47,942 bases of DNA from Puniceicoccaceae bacterium (GCA_902587165.1 CACIKF010000010.1:1-47942); one strand, 5' to 3'; counted from the first letter of the stretch, positions 16,521 to 24,494 are shown. Translations and numbers: made by a program. The notes: generated by a model not told the origin, from the letters alone.

Positions 16521-18051
16521 TTAACTGGAGTGTGGTTTGACGGCTTATGGGCTTTTCTTTGGGTAGCTTCGGACGGCTACGATTCTCAGATTTTTTACGG
16601 CTTCCATGACGTTGCATGACTTCGTGAGCGCAAGCCCAATAATCGTTCCGTTGACGAAGCATTGCAAACTGTCCGCGCGCAAATTTGACTGCCTCCTTGT
16701 GGTCGACAATCGGTAGCGGATAATCACGCCCAAGTCGGCAATGATATTTCGACTGCATTTGATCTGGAAGCAGCCACGGTTGATGGATCGCTTCACCCAC
16801 AATACCCTTAAGTTCGGGCACCCATTCTCGGATAAATGCACCCTCCGGATCGTGGTCCATACCTTGTTTGACTGGGTTGTAGATGCGCAGTGTGTTAATC
16901 CCAGTTAGGCCACTTTGCATCTGTATCTGGGAGTAATGGATACCTGGCTCGTAATCGATAAATTGACATGCTAGCCAATCACGAAACAAACGCCAATCCA
17001 GCCAGAGATGATAACTAGCGAAGGATACCAACATCGCACGCATACGAAAGTTGATCCAGCCACGCTGTTTCAAGGCCCGCATGCAAGCATCGACGAATGG
17101 GTAGCCCGTACGGCCTTGCTGCCAAGCTTCGAGTCGAGCGGGATCGTTTCCATTATCACGCAAAGTTTCACACGCGCGGTTAAACGCATAAAATTCGATC
17201 GCTGGCTCCGACTCTAGCTTTTGCATGAAGTGGCAGTGCCAGTGGCAGCGTGAGATGAAGGCGCGCGCAGCAATCTTTGGAAGAGTGTCACCTGCTGCGG
17301 CCCGTATCCTTTGCACAATGGTGCGCATTGAAATGCATCCCCATGTCAAATAAGGACTCAGCCTCGAACAACTATCGAAAGCCGTGTTGGGACTACTCAT
17401 TTCACGGTGATACCGCGATCCACGTCCCATTGTAAAACTTTCTAAAATGCGCAGACCGTCGCTCTCACCGCCCTGCAATTGAGTCACGCGCTCAGCGCCA
17501 TGTAGACCAAGCGACTTAGCACTTGGTATTTGCACGCCACCATACGAATGCATCGGACCACGAATATTACTGGCGGGCAATGTAATTGGCTGACTCATAC
17601 GCGACTTCCAGACCTTAGACCAACCGTCACGATCTTTGAGACGACGGACAACTCCGTTTTGCGGCGTTTCTTTGAACGTAACTCCTGCAGACTGAGCCCA
17701 TCTGGCCAATCGTCGATCTCGACAATAGCTCAGTGCATTCCCGGTCTCTTCGTGGGCAAAAATTTTTGTGAAGCCAAATTGCTGGTGTAATCTCTGAAAA
17801 ACGTCACACACTTCCCCTAACTGGATGAAGAGACTAACTCCGAGTTCTTCTAAGGAAGTATTCAAATCAATCAAAGATTCCCGTATAAAATCCCAATGCA
17901 AAGCATCAAAGTCGTTAGCCTCGATCACCTCAGGCTCAATCACATAAACGGGTAGGACCCGCCCAATTTTGCCTGCCTCAGTCAGAGGCACATGATCTAA
18001 AACCCTTAGGTCTCGCTTGAACCATACAAGCGTTAAAATCTCATCACTCAC
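16504..18051 (-). CDS. Photolyase/cryptochrome family flavoprotein
   Basis: A 515-residue member of the DNA photolyase/cryptochrome family. The N-terminal Rossmann antenna domain starts WFKRDLRVLDH (about 9-20). The C-terminal helical FAD domain shows SRLSPYLTWGCIS, GRTGYPFVDACMRAL (about 315), the DWR tryptophan (about 353) and RIYNPVKQG (about 395). By ungapped alignment from the DWR Trp, the residue matching E. coli photolyase Asn378 is His372, and the proximal tryptophan Trp382 is Ile376. The Trp359 equivalent is retained. These changes would alter flavin chemistry, so repair or signalling cannot be told apart. The tail is basic (about 480-515). Start is GTG 18051, overlapping the DUF2256 stop by GTGA. 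Confidence 0.9.
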   Translation of the reverse strand: MSDEILTLVWFKRDLRVLDHVPLTEAGKIGRVLPVYVIEPEVIEANDFDALHWDFIRESLIDLNTSLEELGVSLFIQLGEVCDVFQRLHQQFGFTKIFAHEETGNALSYCRDRRLARWAQSAGVTFKETPQNGVVRRLKDRDGWSKVWKSRMSQPITLPASNIRGPMHSYGGVQIPSAKSLGLHGAERVTQLQGGESDGLRILESFTMGRGSRYHREMSSPNTAFDSCSRLSPYLTWGCISMRTIVQRIRAAAGDTLPKIAARAFISRCHWHCHFMQKLESEPAIEFYAFNRACETLRDNGNDPARLEAWQQGRTGYPFVDACMRALKQRGWINFRMRAMLVSFASYHLWLDWRLFRDWLACQFIDYEPGIHYSQIQMQSGLTGINTLRIYNPVKQGMDHDPEGAFIREWVPELKGIVGEAIHQPWLLPDQMQSKYHCRLGRDYPLPIVDHKEAVKFARGQFAMLRQRNDYWACAHEVMQRHGSRKKSENRSRPKLPKEKPISRQTTLQLNESKN

Positions 18052-18206
18052 AATACCTTAGCCTCCCGACGACAGCGACGTGAGCAGTAGACAACCTCCT
18101 CCCAACAACACTCCCATTTTTTACGCCAAGCGAAGCGACGCCGACAAACAGGGCACAATTTCTGAGGGAGATCTTGCTTACGAACTGCTTTTCCATGACT
18201 ACGCAC
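18048..18206 (-). CDS. DUF2256 family small zinc-ribbon-like protein
   Basis: A 52-residue frame from GTG 18206 to the TGA at 18048. It carries the DUF2256 pattern: a basic RKQDLPQK start, CPVC, FAWRKKWECCWEE, YCSRRC and a basic end. The cysteine spacing (CxxC and later CxxxC) suggests a zinc-binding ribbon. It is too short for most gene callers, and a 65-residue alternative frame overlapping it (to 18044) is a shadow with no cysteine pattern. The stop overlaps the GTG start of the photolyase-like gene (bases GTGA), implying translational coupling. DUF2256 is often seen beside photolyase genes in marine bacteria; this is my recollection and should be checked. Confidence 0.85.
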   Translation of the reverse strand: MRSHGKAVRKQDLPQKLCPVCRRRFAWRKKWECCWEEVVYCSRRCRREAKVL

Positions 18207-18276
18207 TTATATTGAACGCACAAACGCTCCAAGCCTTTCATTTTTCATACGCTTATTTGACATCGAAGCAGAAATC

Positions 18277-18660
18277 GTGACCATCAAAACAATGATCTAT
18301 GTTCAATATCTCTTACAAATCGTCGCTGGCCTAGGAATTTTTAACGTGTGGCTCCTTCGATTTGGCCAAGACACAGAGTATCGAGGAGCCAATGCATCGA
18401 ACATGAGAGAAGAATTCTTGGTTTATGGTTTACCAACAGTCGCTCTCTACATTGTAGGCTTCTTGAAGATAGTGTCTGCGATCGGACTCATTGTTGGGAT
18501 CTTTCTGCAATCGTTCGTCATCCCATCAGCGATCTTGCTTGCAGCTTTGATGATAGGCGCATTTGGGATGCACCTTAAAATTAAAGATCCTGTTAAAAAG
18601 TCTATCCCTGCACTAATTATGCTAGCACTCTGCGTGGCGATTCTTCTACTGGCCTCTTAA
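18277..18660 (+). CDS. DoxX-like membrane protein
   Basis: About 127 residues with four predicted helices (about 8-25, 50-72, 75-95, 107-126). The layout matches small DoxX-like proteins: a first helix with WLLRFG, a GLP..LY..GFLKI..A turn and a long Gly-Ala-rich second half. Function of such members is generally unknown. The longest start is GTG 18277; an ATG at 18292 is an alternative. The stop at 18658-18660 shares TTAA with the stop of the second DoxX-like gene on the other strand. It is divergent from the photolyase cassette. Confidence 0.7.
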   Translation: MTIKTMIYVQYLLQIVAGLGIFNVWLLRFGQDTEYRGANASNMREEFLVYGLPTVALYIVGFLKIVSAIGLIVGIFLQSFVIPSAILLAALMIGAFGMHLKIKDPVKKSIPALIMLALCVAILLLAS

Positions 18661-19001
18661 TTTAAACGATTCACAAAACCCACAACCAAGCCTGCGTTGA
18701 TTAACATAAAGCTGAACGACGGCAGACATTGCAACAAGCTATCGCGTATTAATAGGCGCACACCAAACCCGAGCAGCATCTGAATACTCAATCCAAGCGC
18801 TGCTATGAGGCCGGCAACAGGACTGAACAAAAAGCCAACGAGCAAGCCAACTGCTCCTAGAATCTGCAGGTATCCAGTGATCTTACGAAAGCGAGCAAGG
18901 CGGTAACGTTCGAACTCCAGTACCATGTGACCGGAGAGGACACAACATGGACCATAGACCAGAAAAGCTATGGCAGAGAGAAGACAGAAGAAATCAAACA
19001 T
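18657..19001 (-). CDS. Second DoxX-like small membrane protein
   Basis: A 114-residue protein with four hydrophobic segments: about 3-22, 40-60, 61-82 and 93-110. The segment after the first helix (GHMVLEFERYRLARFRKITGYLQILGAVGLLVGFLF) has the charged loop and Gly-rich second helix of DoxX-like proteins, and the end has FSFMLINAGLVVGFVNRLN. It is similar in layout to the convergent gene beginning at 18277, but the two are not near-identical, so a tandem duplication cannot be shown by eye. It starts 18 bp after the stop of the thioesterase gene and is probably transcribed with it. Confidence 0.65.
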   Translation of the reverse strand: MFDFFCLLSAIAFLVYGPCCVLSGHMVLEFERYRLARFRKITGYLQILGAVGLLVGFLFSPVAGLIAALGLSIQMLLGFGVRLLIRDSLLQCLPSFSFMLINAGLVVGFVNRLN

Positions 19002-19019
19002 CGGTAAATTACCGTCTGG

Positions 19020-19433
19020 CTAAAATGCTTCCATCGCGGCACGGAAGGCATCCGTCCATGGCACAGGCCGGTGAGTCTCAGCCGACAATTTGCAAAGGGT
19101 ACGTGTGCCTGTACAATAAACCGATTTGCCTTCTGGAGCGCGAATAGTGAAATCCATGGTCACACCGCCACTACGGATCTTAACGATCTGGTAATCCACT
19201 ACGATCTTGCCTGGTTTGCTAAGCGGTACGCGGAATCTCGCATCAAGACCGTGAACGACCACATAAATATCCTCGTCGCGATCGGCATCGAAGTCGGGCA
19301 CGCCGAGCAACTGCTCAAAAAACTTTTGTTGTGCACGCTCTAAGTGCAGTAGATAGCGGGTATGATGAAGGAAACCAAGGCCATCAAGTTCGTCGAAATA
19401 AACCTCTGAGGTATAGGAAAAAGTGTTAGACAT
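19020..19433 (-). CDS. Hotdog-fold thioesterase (4HBT/YbgC-like)
   Basis: A 137-residue single-domain hotdog protein like YbgC or 4-hydroxybenzoyl-CoA thioesterases. The N-terminal part has VYFDELDGLGFLHHTRYLLHLERA, where the conserved Asp and the G-x-x-x-H/N-x-x-Y pattern of the 4HBT active site sit (about residues 12-30). Then follow strand segments ending in YCTGTRTLCKLS. It probably hydrolyses an acyl-CoA, but the substrate cannot be told. Start ATG 19433. The DoxX-like gene follows 18 bp downstream on the same strand. Confidence 0.87.
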   Translation of the reverse strand: MSNTFSYTSEVYFDELDGLGFLHHTRYLLHLERAQQKFFEQLLGVPDFDADRDEDIYVVVHGLDARFRVPLSKPGKIVVDYQIVKIRSGGVTMDFTIRAPEGKSVYCTGTRTLCKLSAETHRPVPWTDAFRAAMEAF

Positions 19434-19719
19434 GTAGTTTGATCGCTGCGCTGGGTGTAAACTTACTTGTGTAAATGAGTGAATAGCGACAGCTACTTGA
19501 AATGAATCGTAGATTGTCTAGTGCAAGCATAAGCACAGTTATAAGTATTAAAAATCGCTACGACAGTCTTTGAGTGCCTAAAGAGAGTAAAATACAGAGC
19601 AAAAATGGCAGAATATTTAGATGAGATTTTTAGCGACAGCAGTCAATCTATACGATACAGTCAACGTGCAAATACCCGCAAACGGCGGATTTTGTGAATT
19701 AAACAAGAAACACAAGTAT
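19434..19719 (+). other. Gene-free leader region of the cold-shock gene
   Basis: This 286-bp stretch separates the thioesterase start from the cold-shock ATG. No gene or convincing promoter is seen. An open frame runs upstream of the cold-shock ATG to 19621, but its text is unlike the family, so the start at 19720 is preferred. Long 5' leaders that fold in the cold are typical of cspA-type genes, so a structured leader is a reasonable inference. Confidence 0.35.
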
Positions 19720-19923
19720 ATGAGTACAGGAAATGTAAAATGGTTCGATGCCGAAAAAGGCTACGGATTCATCACCCCCGAAGATGGCGGCAAAGATCTC
19801 TTTGTTCACCACTCTGAAATCAAAATGGACGGCTATGCCTCCCTCGAAGACGGTCAACAAGTCTCCTTCGAAATAGGTAGTGGGCCCAAGGGTCCATGTG
19901 CGACTGAAGTCACACCCGCATAG
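19720..19923 (+). CDS. Cold-shock domain protein (CspA family)
   Basis: A 67-residue single cold-shock domain that binds single-stranded RNA and DNA and works as an RNA chaperone. RNP1 is seen as KGYGFI (about 15-20) and RNP2 as DLFVHHS (about 29-35). The N-terminal [17 protein letters not shown] and the later [19 protein letters not shown] match the family. ATG 19720 gives the usual length. A strong intrinsic terminator follows 27 bp after the stop, so it is probably a single-gene transcript. Confidence 0.95.
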   Translation: MSTGNVKWFDAEKGYGFITPEDGGKDLFVHHSEIKMDGYASLEDGQQVSFEIGSGPKGPCATEVTPA

Positions 19924-19949
19924 CCTGAGCATTCTCCCATTTTTATGGC

Positions 19950-19985
19950 AAAACGCGTTCCCTATTGGGAGCGCGTTTTTTATTT
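19950..19985 (+). terminator. Intrinsic terminator after the cold-shock gene
   Basis: A 13-bp stem with one G-U pair (arms 19950-19962 and 19967-19979) encloses a TATT loop. The right arm ends in TTTT and continues into a T-rich run (TATTTT). This is the best intrinsic terminator in the window. Confidence 0.85.
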
Positions 19986-20042
19986 TGGAGATAAAACAAG
20001 CCCTAGCGATGACAATTAAGGAAGAATTCCAAGTTGTGATAC

Positions 20043-21014
20043 TTAGACTAAAAGTGAGTGACTCGGCACACTCTGTAAGACTTCACCAACTTCAATTGAG
20101 TAGCCTCGCAGAAAATCCGATGCAGGCAGCATACGCCCACCTGGTCGCTGAAGTTCATGAATGCGTAATAGGCCCATGCCAGTGGCAACATCAAGGATCT
20201 CACCTGCCACAATGACGCTACCAGGTTGCGCGGAAATAATCGGTTCGGCAAGTGAGCACTTACCTACTTTAATCCGTGTTTCGCCGTGATCAAAGTAGCC
20301 TCCTGGCCAAGGGGTGAATGCGCGGAGCCGAGCATCGATCGATGCAGCTGGTTGGGCGAAATCCAGTGCGCCATCTTCTTTCCTAATTTTACGACATTGA
20401 TTAGCCAGACTGGCATTCTGAGGTAATAAAGTTAGCGCACCTAGAAGCGACGCTTTTAAATTTCTTTCTAAAAGAGTAATCACTGCTCGGCCGACTTTAA
20501 TTCGGACAGTTGGACTTGTGTCCACGTTTTCAATAAATACGCGCTCGCAGTCTGCAACCGCTCCTGCGTCCATTTCTTTGACAACTTGCATCAAAGAGAC
20601 ACCAGTCTCAGATTCGCCAAGAGCAATGGCGGCCTCGACTGGCGAAGCTCCACGATAGGCAGGTAGAATCGAAGCATGGAAATTGAGCATGCCGTGCTTT
20701 GGAGCCTCCCGCACTGCCTTAGGCAGGAAGTGCCCGTAAGCCATAACGAAAGCGAGCGCGACTTTCTGGGCACCTAACCAATCTGCCAGGGCCGCATTGG
20801 GCTTTTCGGGCTGCAAGAGTGGGATACCTTTCGAACTGGCAAACTCCGCGACAGAGTTTTGTTGCAGCTTTTTTCCTCGCCCTTGTCGACGGTCTGGCTG
20901 CGAAACCACAGCTGCTAGCGTGCATAGATCGCAAGCCTGTTCATGAAGATATTGTAAGCCAGGTAAGCAGATGGCATCGGAGCCGAAATAAACGATTTTT
21001 GGAAGGTCTGGCAT
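20043..21014 (-). CDS. fmt: Methionyl-tRNA formyltransferase
   Basis: This enzyme formylates initiator methionyl-tRNA with 10-formyltetrahydrofolate. The protein has 323 residues (E. coli Fmt 315). The N-terminal Rossmann part has VYFGSDAICLPGLQYL (about 8-23) and VSQPDRRQGRGKKL. The catalytic NxHxS..P..RG segment is present as NFHASILPAYRGASP (about 112-126), and EMDAGAV follows (about 149). The C-terminal domain includes AFTPWPGGYF, typical of the tRNA-binding OB region. Start ATG 21014. A DEDDh exonuclease lies upstream on the same strand, 113 bp away, and no peptide deformylase gene is adjacent. Confidence 0.95.
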   Translation of the reverse strand: MPDLPKIVYFGSDAICLPGLQYLHEQACDLCTLAAVVSQPDRRQGRGKKLQQNSVAEFASSKGIPLLQPEKPNAALADWLGAQKVALAFVMAYGHFLPKAVREAPKHGMLNFHASILPAYRGASPVEAAIALGESETGVSLMQVVKEMDAGAVADCERVFIENVDTSPTVRIKVGRAVITLLERNLKASLLGALTLLPQNASLANQCRKIRKEDGALDFAQPAASIDARLRAFTPWPGGYFDHGETRIKVGKCSLAEPIISAQPGSVIVAGEILDVATGMGLLRIHELQRPGGRMLPASDFLRGYSIEVGEVLQSVPSHSLLV

Positions 21015-21127
21015 GGTGTGTAGATAAACGATCTAAGCATACTACCAAGACTATAAAGTTTTGGCCGATTGGACTTTTTAAAATCGATCTTTCAAGTGCT
21101 CACGCTTTCAGTTAGGAGCTTAATGAG

Positions 21128-21787
21128 TTAAAAAAGTTCCTGTTGACCCATTGCATCACGGGCAGCGACGGAGGCAGCGCTTTGCAGAAAGAGCCAGCGC
21201 ATGCTGGCGTCTTTCAGAGTCGGCTCGTCGGCTAAGCGAAGCAAGAGCAAGGCAGAGGCTATTGCGTCATATAGAGCACAATGGTAGCGGCGGCGCTCTG
21301 TAGGACAAATCGTGACGGCTTGAGCGTCGAGGGCGGTCTGAAGGTCAAAGATTTCGATGAGCGCTTGAAGTTTATGGTTTTCGAGCTGCGGGTAAACTTG
21401 CCGGTAAATATGGAGCGTATCAAGCCAAGGCGCCCAAGTTGCGGTGACCTGTCCTGGTTCCGCAAAATCTGGCGAAGTGCGCGGGCATGGCCAGATAGCG
21501 CGTAGAAATCCGTCTTCAACCGAGGCGTTGTGCGCGCAGAAGGCTCCCGACTGGCGGAGGCGAGCGAAGAGTGACCATTCAAGCTCAAAGAGAGCATGTT
21601 TTGAAGCGCGTCCTTCAGAGATACCGTGCCGGCCCCGGTCAAGGTCAGTAATCGTACCAGCGGGAGAGCAGATTCGCGTCTGCGAATCGACAATCTCACC
21701 ATTCTCCAGCGTAACGTAGCCATACTCCACGACACCACTCTGCCGGCTGCCTTCAAAATCGATAACGTGGATGGGAGTGTCAAACAT
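21128..21787 (-). CDS. 3'-5' exonuclease, DnaQ-like DEDDh family
   Basis: A 219-residue single-domain exonuclease. The ExoI motif reads VIDFEG (Asp and Glu, about 9-13), ExoII has AHNASVED (about 85-92), and ExoIII is the C-terminal His-x4-Asp (HCALYDAIAS, about 169-178). Together these give the DEDDh two-metal active site. The text between (DTLHIYRQVYPQLENHKLQALIEIFDL) matches the DnaQ superfamily pattern for the third strand region. It is not part of a polymerase and could act in DNA repair or RNA maturation. It reads on the same strand as fmt. Confidence 0.88.
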   Translation of the reverse strand: MFDTPIHVIDFEGSRQSGVVEYGYVTLENGEIVDSQTRICSPAGTITDLDRGRHGISEGRASKHALFELEWSLFARLRQSGAFCAHNASVEDGFLRAIWPCPRTSPDFAEPGQVTATWAPWLDTLHIYRQVYPQLENHKLQALIEIFDLQTALDAQAVTICPTERRRYHCALYDAIASALLLLRLADEPTLKDASMRWLFLQSAASVAARDAMGQQELF

Positions 21788-21996
21788 GTGGTCAAATTTT
21801 AAAATTTATATCCTAACAGACTGAAAAAGTTGAGCAAGCTCAGACGCTATTGTTTCGAAGTCAAAAAAGAGGTATAGTCACCTTCCTCTCGGTTTAATAC
21901 AACGAGATGAACCTACAAAGCCTGCCCCGCCATTGATTTTGCAAATTTGATATTTGATTCAACGGCTCAGTCGTTCAGATAAGAAGTAACGACTCG

Positions 21997-22917
21997 ATGC
22001 ACCTTTTAATTCTCAGACGTTTATTGCAAGCTATCCCCACACTCTGGGTGATTGCGACGGCGACGTTTATTTTGATGCAGCTCACGCCAGGTGGCCCCTT
22101 TGATACAGAGAAGGACATACCTGAAGAGGTTCAAGCGCTGATCAATGCCCACTACGGACTAGATCTGCCAATGCATGAGCAATATTTCCGCTTTCTTGGA
22201 CAACGACTACGGGGAGACTTTGGCCCCTCTTATAAATACGCCGGCTGGGACGTGGATGAGATCATTGCCCAAAGTTTTCCCGTGTCGCTGGAACTGGGCT
22301 TACATGCTTTGCTCGTTGCGGTAACAGTCGGCACACCAATCGGCATATTGGCGGCCCTAGGACATAATCGGCCATCGGAAAGTGTGCTTATGGGCATTGC
22401 CATGCTTGGTATTTGCCTGCCTGCATTTGTATTGGGTCCTATCCTGATCATGGTCTTTAGTATGCAGCTTGGCTGGTTCAACCCATTCGGTTGGAACACA
22501 CTGGGCGACCGCGTATTGCCAGCAATTACGCTGGGACTTTTTTACGCAGCCTACATCGCGCGGCTTGCGCGGAGCGGGATGCTAGACGTGATGCGACTGG
22601 ATTACATTCGTACGGCGCGTGCAAAAGGGCTCGCCAAAAAAGCGATAGTAATACGCCACGCACTACGTACGGCGCTCTACCCTGTGGTGGCCTATTTGGG
22701 ACCTGCTGTAGCGGGCTTAATCAGCGGTTCTTTTGTAGTGGAGACAATTTTTTTCATCCCAGGGTTGGGTAGTTTCTTCGTCAACTCGGCCTTCAACCGG
22801 GACAGTACGATGGTCATGGGTACGGTACTTTTTTATGCGGTGCTTATTTTATTTTTTAACCTTATAGTGGACCTGATCCAGATGTGGATGAATCCACGTA
22901 CACGCTATGATGACTAG
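21997..22917 (+). CDS. Peptide-type ABC transporter permease, OppB/DppB-like
   Basis: A 306-residue inner-membrane permease. It has the OppB-type N-terminus (RRLLQAIPTLWVIATATFILMQL), a periplasmic loop with GLDLPMHEQYFRFL and LRGDFGPSY, then six helices in total. The EAA cytoplasmic loop reads YIRTARAKGLAKKAIVIRHALRTAL (about 201-225), and the end DLIQMWMNPRTRYDD is typical. It takes up peptides or related solutes with a partner permease. The next gene overlaps by 11 bp. No ATPase or binding protein gene is in the window, so the complete importer must use genes elsewhere. Confidence 0.95.
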   Translation: MHLLILRRLLQAIPTLWVIATATFILMQLTPGGPFDTEKDIPEEVQALINAHYGLDLPMHEQYFRFLGQRLRGDFGPSYKYAGWDVDEIIAQSFPVSLELGLHALLVAVTVGTPIGILAALGHNRPSESVLMGIAMLGICLPAFVLGPILIMVFSMQLGWFNPFGWNTLGDRVLPAITLGLFYAAYIARLARSGMLDVMRLDYIRTARAKGLAKKAIVIRHALRTALYPVVAYLGPAVAGLISGSFVVETIFFIPGLGSFFVNSAFNRDSTMVMGTVLFYAVLILFFNLIVDLIQMWMNPRTRYDD

Positions 22918-23794
22918 GCTAGAGCGAGAACAAGTCGGCAGCGACGCCCGGTCACTTGGTCGAGATGCTTGGGAGCGACTCTGCGCAAATCGCATGGCTC
23001 GGATTGGCGGCGGCCTATTCATAGGAATCGCCCTACTCTGTTTGATTGGTCCGTTCTTCGTGCCACATTCACATGAGACAACACAGCTTGCTTACGGAGC
23101 GCAGGCACCCTCATGGACGCACTGGTTTGGCACTGACGAGCTAGGGCGAGACATCCTTGTGCGGACCTTGATTGGTGGCCGTATTTCCATAGGTGTGGGC
23201 TTTGCGGCGACGGTAGTGGCACTCTTAATTGGTGTCGTTTACGGAATGATCGCAGGATACAATGGTGGGCGTATCGAGGCGACAATGATGCGATTTGTCG
23301 ATACACTTTACGCGCTGCCGTTTACAATTATAGTGATTCTGTTAACCGTGCTATTGGGGCGAAGTATCTTGCTCATCTTTCTCGCAATCGGAGCGGTCGA
23401 GTGGTTAACTATGGCGCGCATTGTGCGTGGGCAGACGAAGGCGCTTCGTAAGCAGACTTTCATTGATGCGGCTATTGTCGGTGGGGTGCCAACACGGCGT
23501 ATACTCGGACGGCATATTTTACCTAATCTTTTGAGCCCCGTAATCGTATTCACAACGCTGACTATTCCAGCGGTAATTTTATTGGAATCAGTGATCAGCT
23601 TCCTCGGGTTAGGCGTACAGCCCCCGATGAGTTCGTGGGGGATGTTGATCAGCGAGGGTGCGGTGAAGCTAGATATCTACCCGTGGATGCTGATCTTCCC
23701 CGCACTGTTTTTCTCGCTGACTATCTTTGCGTTCAACTTCGTGGGCGACGGACTCCGTGATGCGCTGGATCCGAAGAATTCAGGGGAATTGTAG
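22907..23794 (+). CDS. Peptide-type ABC transporter permease, OppC/DppC-like
   Basis: A 295-residue partner permease of the preceding OppB-type protein, with 11 bp of overlap suggesting translational coupling. The N-terminal cytoplasmic part is followed by a helix (about 33-52), the OppC-type loop HWFGTDELGRDILVRTLIGGRISI (about 71-95) and the EAA loop FIDAAIVGGVPTRRILGRHILPNL (about 185-208). The C-terminal GLGVQPPMSSWGMLISEG and NFVGDGLRDALDPK are characteristic. Starts ATG 22907 or ATG 22910 are both possible. No substrate-binding gene follows; a convergent hypothetical comes next. Confidence 0.95.
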   Translation: MMTRLEREQVGSDARSLGRDAWERLCANRMARIGGGLFIGIALLCLIGPFFVPHSHETTQLAYGAQAPSWTHWFGTDELGRDILVRTLIGGRISIGVGFAATVVALLIGVVYGMIAGYNGGRIEATMMRFVDTLYALPFTIIVILLTVLLGRSILLIFLAIGAVEWLTMARIVRGQTKALRKQTFIDAAIVGGVPTRRILGRHILPNLLSPVIVFTTLTIPAVILLESVISFLGLGVQPPMSSWGMLISEGAVKLDIYPWMLIFPALFFSLTIFAFNFVGDGLRDALDPKNSGEL

Positions 23795-23864
23795 TGAAGC
23801 TTGTGGCCCAAGGTTTAAACCGTCTTAAGCACTTGGCACTGCCGCCTCATGGCGATACACCGCC

Positions 23865-24341
23865 CTAAAACCCCTTTTTTCGAAGCACTTCTTCGAGCTG
23901 GCTCTGGAATGACTGTAAGTCTTCAGGGCTGGGACGATACTCGGGATCTTCACCTGGAATGAGGCCTAATTGACCTGCTGCACTCAACTGCCAACCAAGG
24001 CTAACGCCGTCACTAAATACCACAGTGCCGCTAACCAGTGATCCAGGGCGCATAATGGCGTCGACATCGACAATCACAGCGCCCTTACTGCCCTCCTCGA
24101 CTAGCTCAGCTTCTAACGGTTCTGCTGTCGTGTCTTCCGCGGCCTCGCTTTCAGATAATTCTGGTGGCTCTGGTTCCTTGTTAGCAACTTCGATATCGAG
24201 GTCGTCGACGAGGAAACGAACGTCCATATAGGTCATAGAAATTTCAAGGTCTTCACGCAGCGAACGCTGCACATCAGCCAGTGAGCGACCTTCTTGAATC
24301 CATTTTGTAACTGCGGCTTTTTGTGCATCAGAGAGTTCCAT
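23865..24341 (-). CDS. Conserved hypothetical protein
   Basis: A 158-residue acidic protein. The N-terminus (about 1-50) is a helical module with KAAVTKWIQEGRSLADVQRSLREDL, which looks like a small helix-turn-helix or UBA-like bundle. A Pro/Glu-rich linker follows (about 53-85), and then a beta-rich segment with IMRPGSLVSGTVVFSDGVSLGWQLSAAGQLGLIPGEDPEYRPS and a C-terminal helix. No signal or membrane segment is seen. I recognise no named family. Its ATG overlaps the end of the AraC-like remnant upstream. It is convergent with the permease operon. Confidence 0.7.
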   Translation of the reverse strand: MELSDAQKAAVTKWIQEGRSLADVQRSLREDLEISMTYMDVRFLVDDLDIEVANKEPEPPELSESEAAEDTTAEPLEAELVEEGSKGAVIVDVDAIMRPGSLVSGTVVFSDGVSLGWQLSAAGQLGLIPGEDPEYRPSPEDLQSFQSQLEEVLRKKGF

Positions 24342-24486
24342 ATTTAGTCAAATTGAAGATGGTATGCTGGTCGTCAACTATGAAGCAGTATTTGTGAGTC
24401 TGTTCAAAGCGATACTCTTTGGGCGTCGTGCCCTCTTGGCGTTTAAAGCTGCGGCTAACGAAGGAAAGTAATAGCCTAGGGCTCAT
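24328..24486 (-). pseudogene. Remnant of an AraC-family DNA-binding domain
   Basis: The minus strand reads a 52-residue frame from an ATG at 24486 to TGA at 24328. It contains SFVSRSFKRQEGTTPKEYRFE, which fits the end of the second helix-turn-helix of AraC-family regulators (F.R.FK...G.TP..YR). The rest of the roughly 100-residue DNA-binding domain and any effector domain are missing, so this looks like a decayed gene. The end overlaps the ATG of the next gene downstream. It could also be a fragment picked up by rearrangement. A chance match is unlikely given the motif length. Confidence 0.55.
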
Positions 24487-24494
24487 AACATATA

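Noticed and set aside
18044-18241. A 65-residue minus-strand frame over the DUF2256 gene
   Set aside because: It is another frame of the same DNA; the DUF2256 frame has the family cysteine and basic pattern and couples to the next start.
21259-21795. A 178-residue frame inside the exonuclease gene
   Set aside because: It is a shifted reading of the same strand; the 219-residue frame has the DEDDh motifs.
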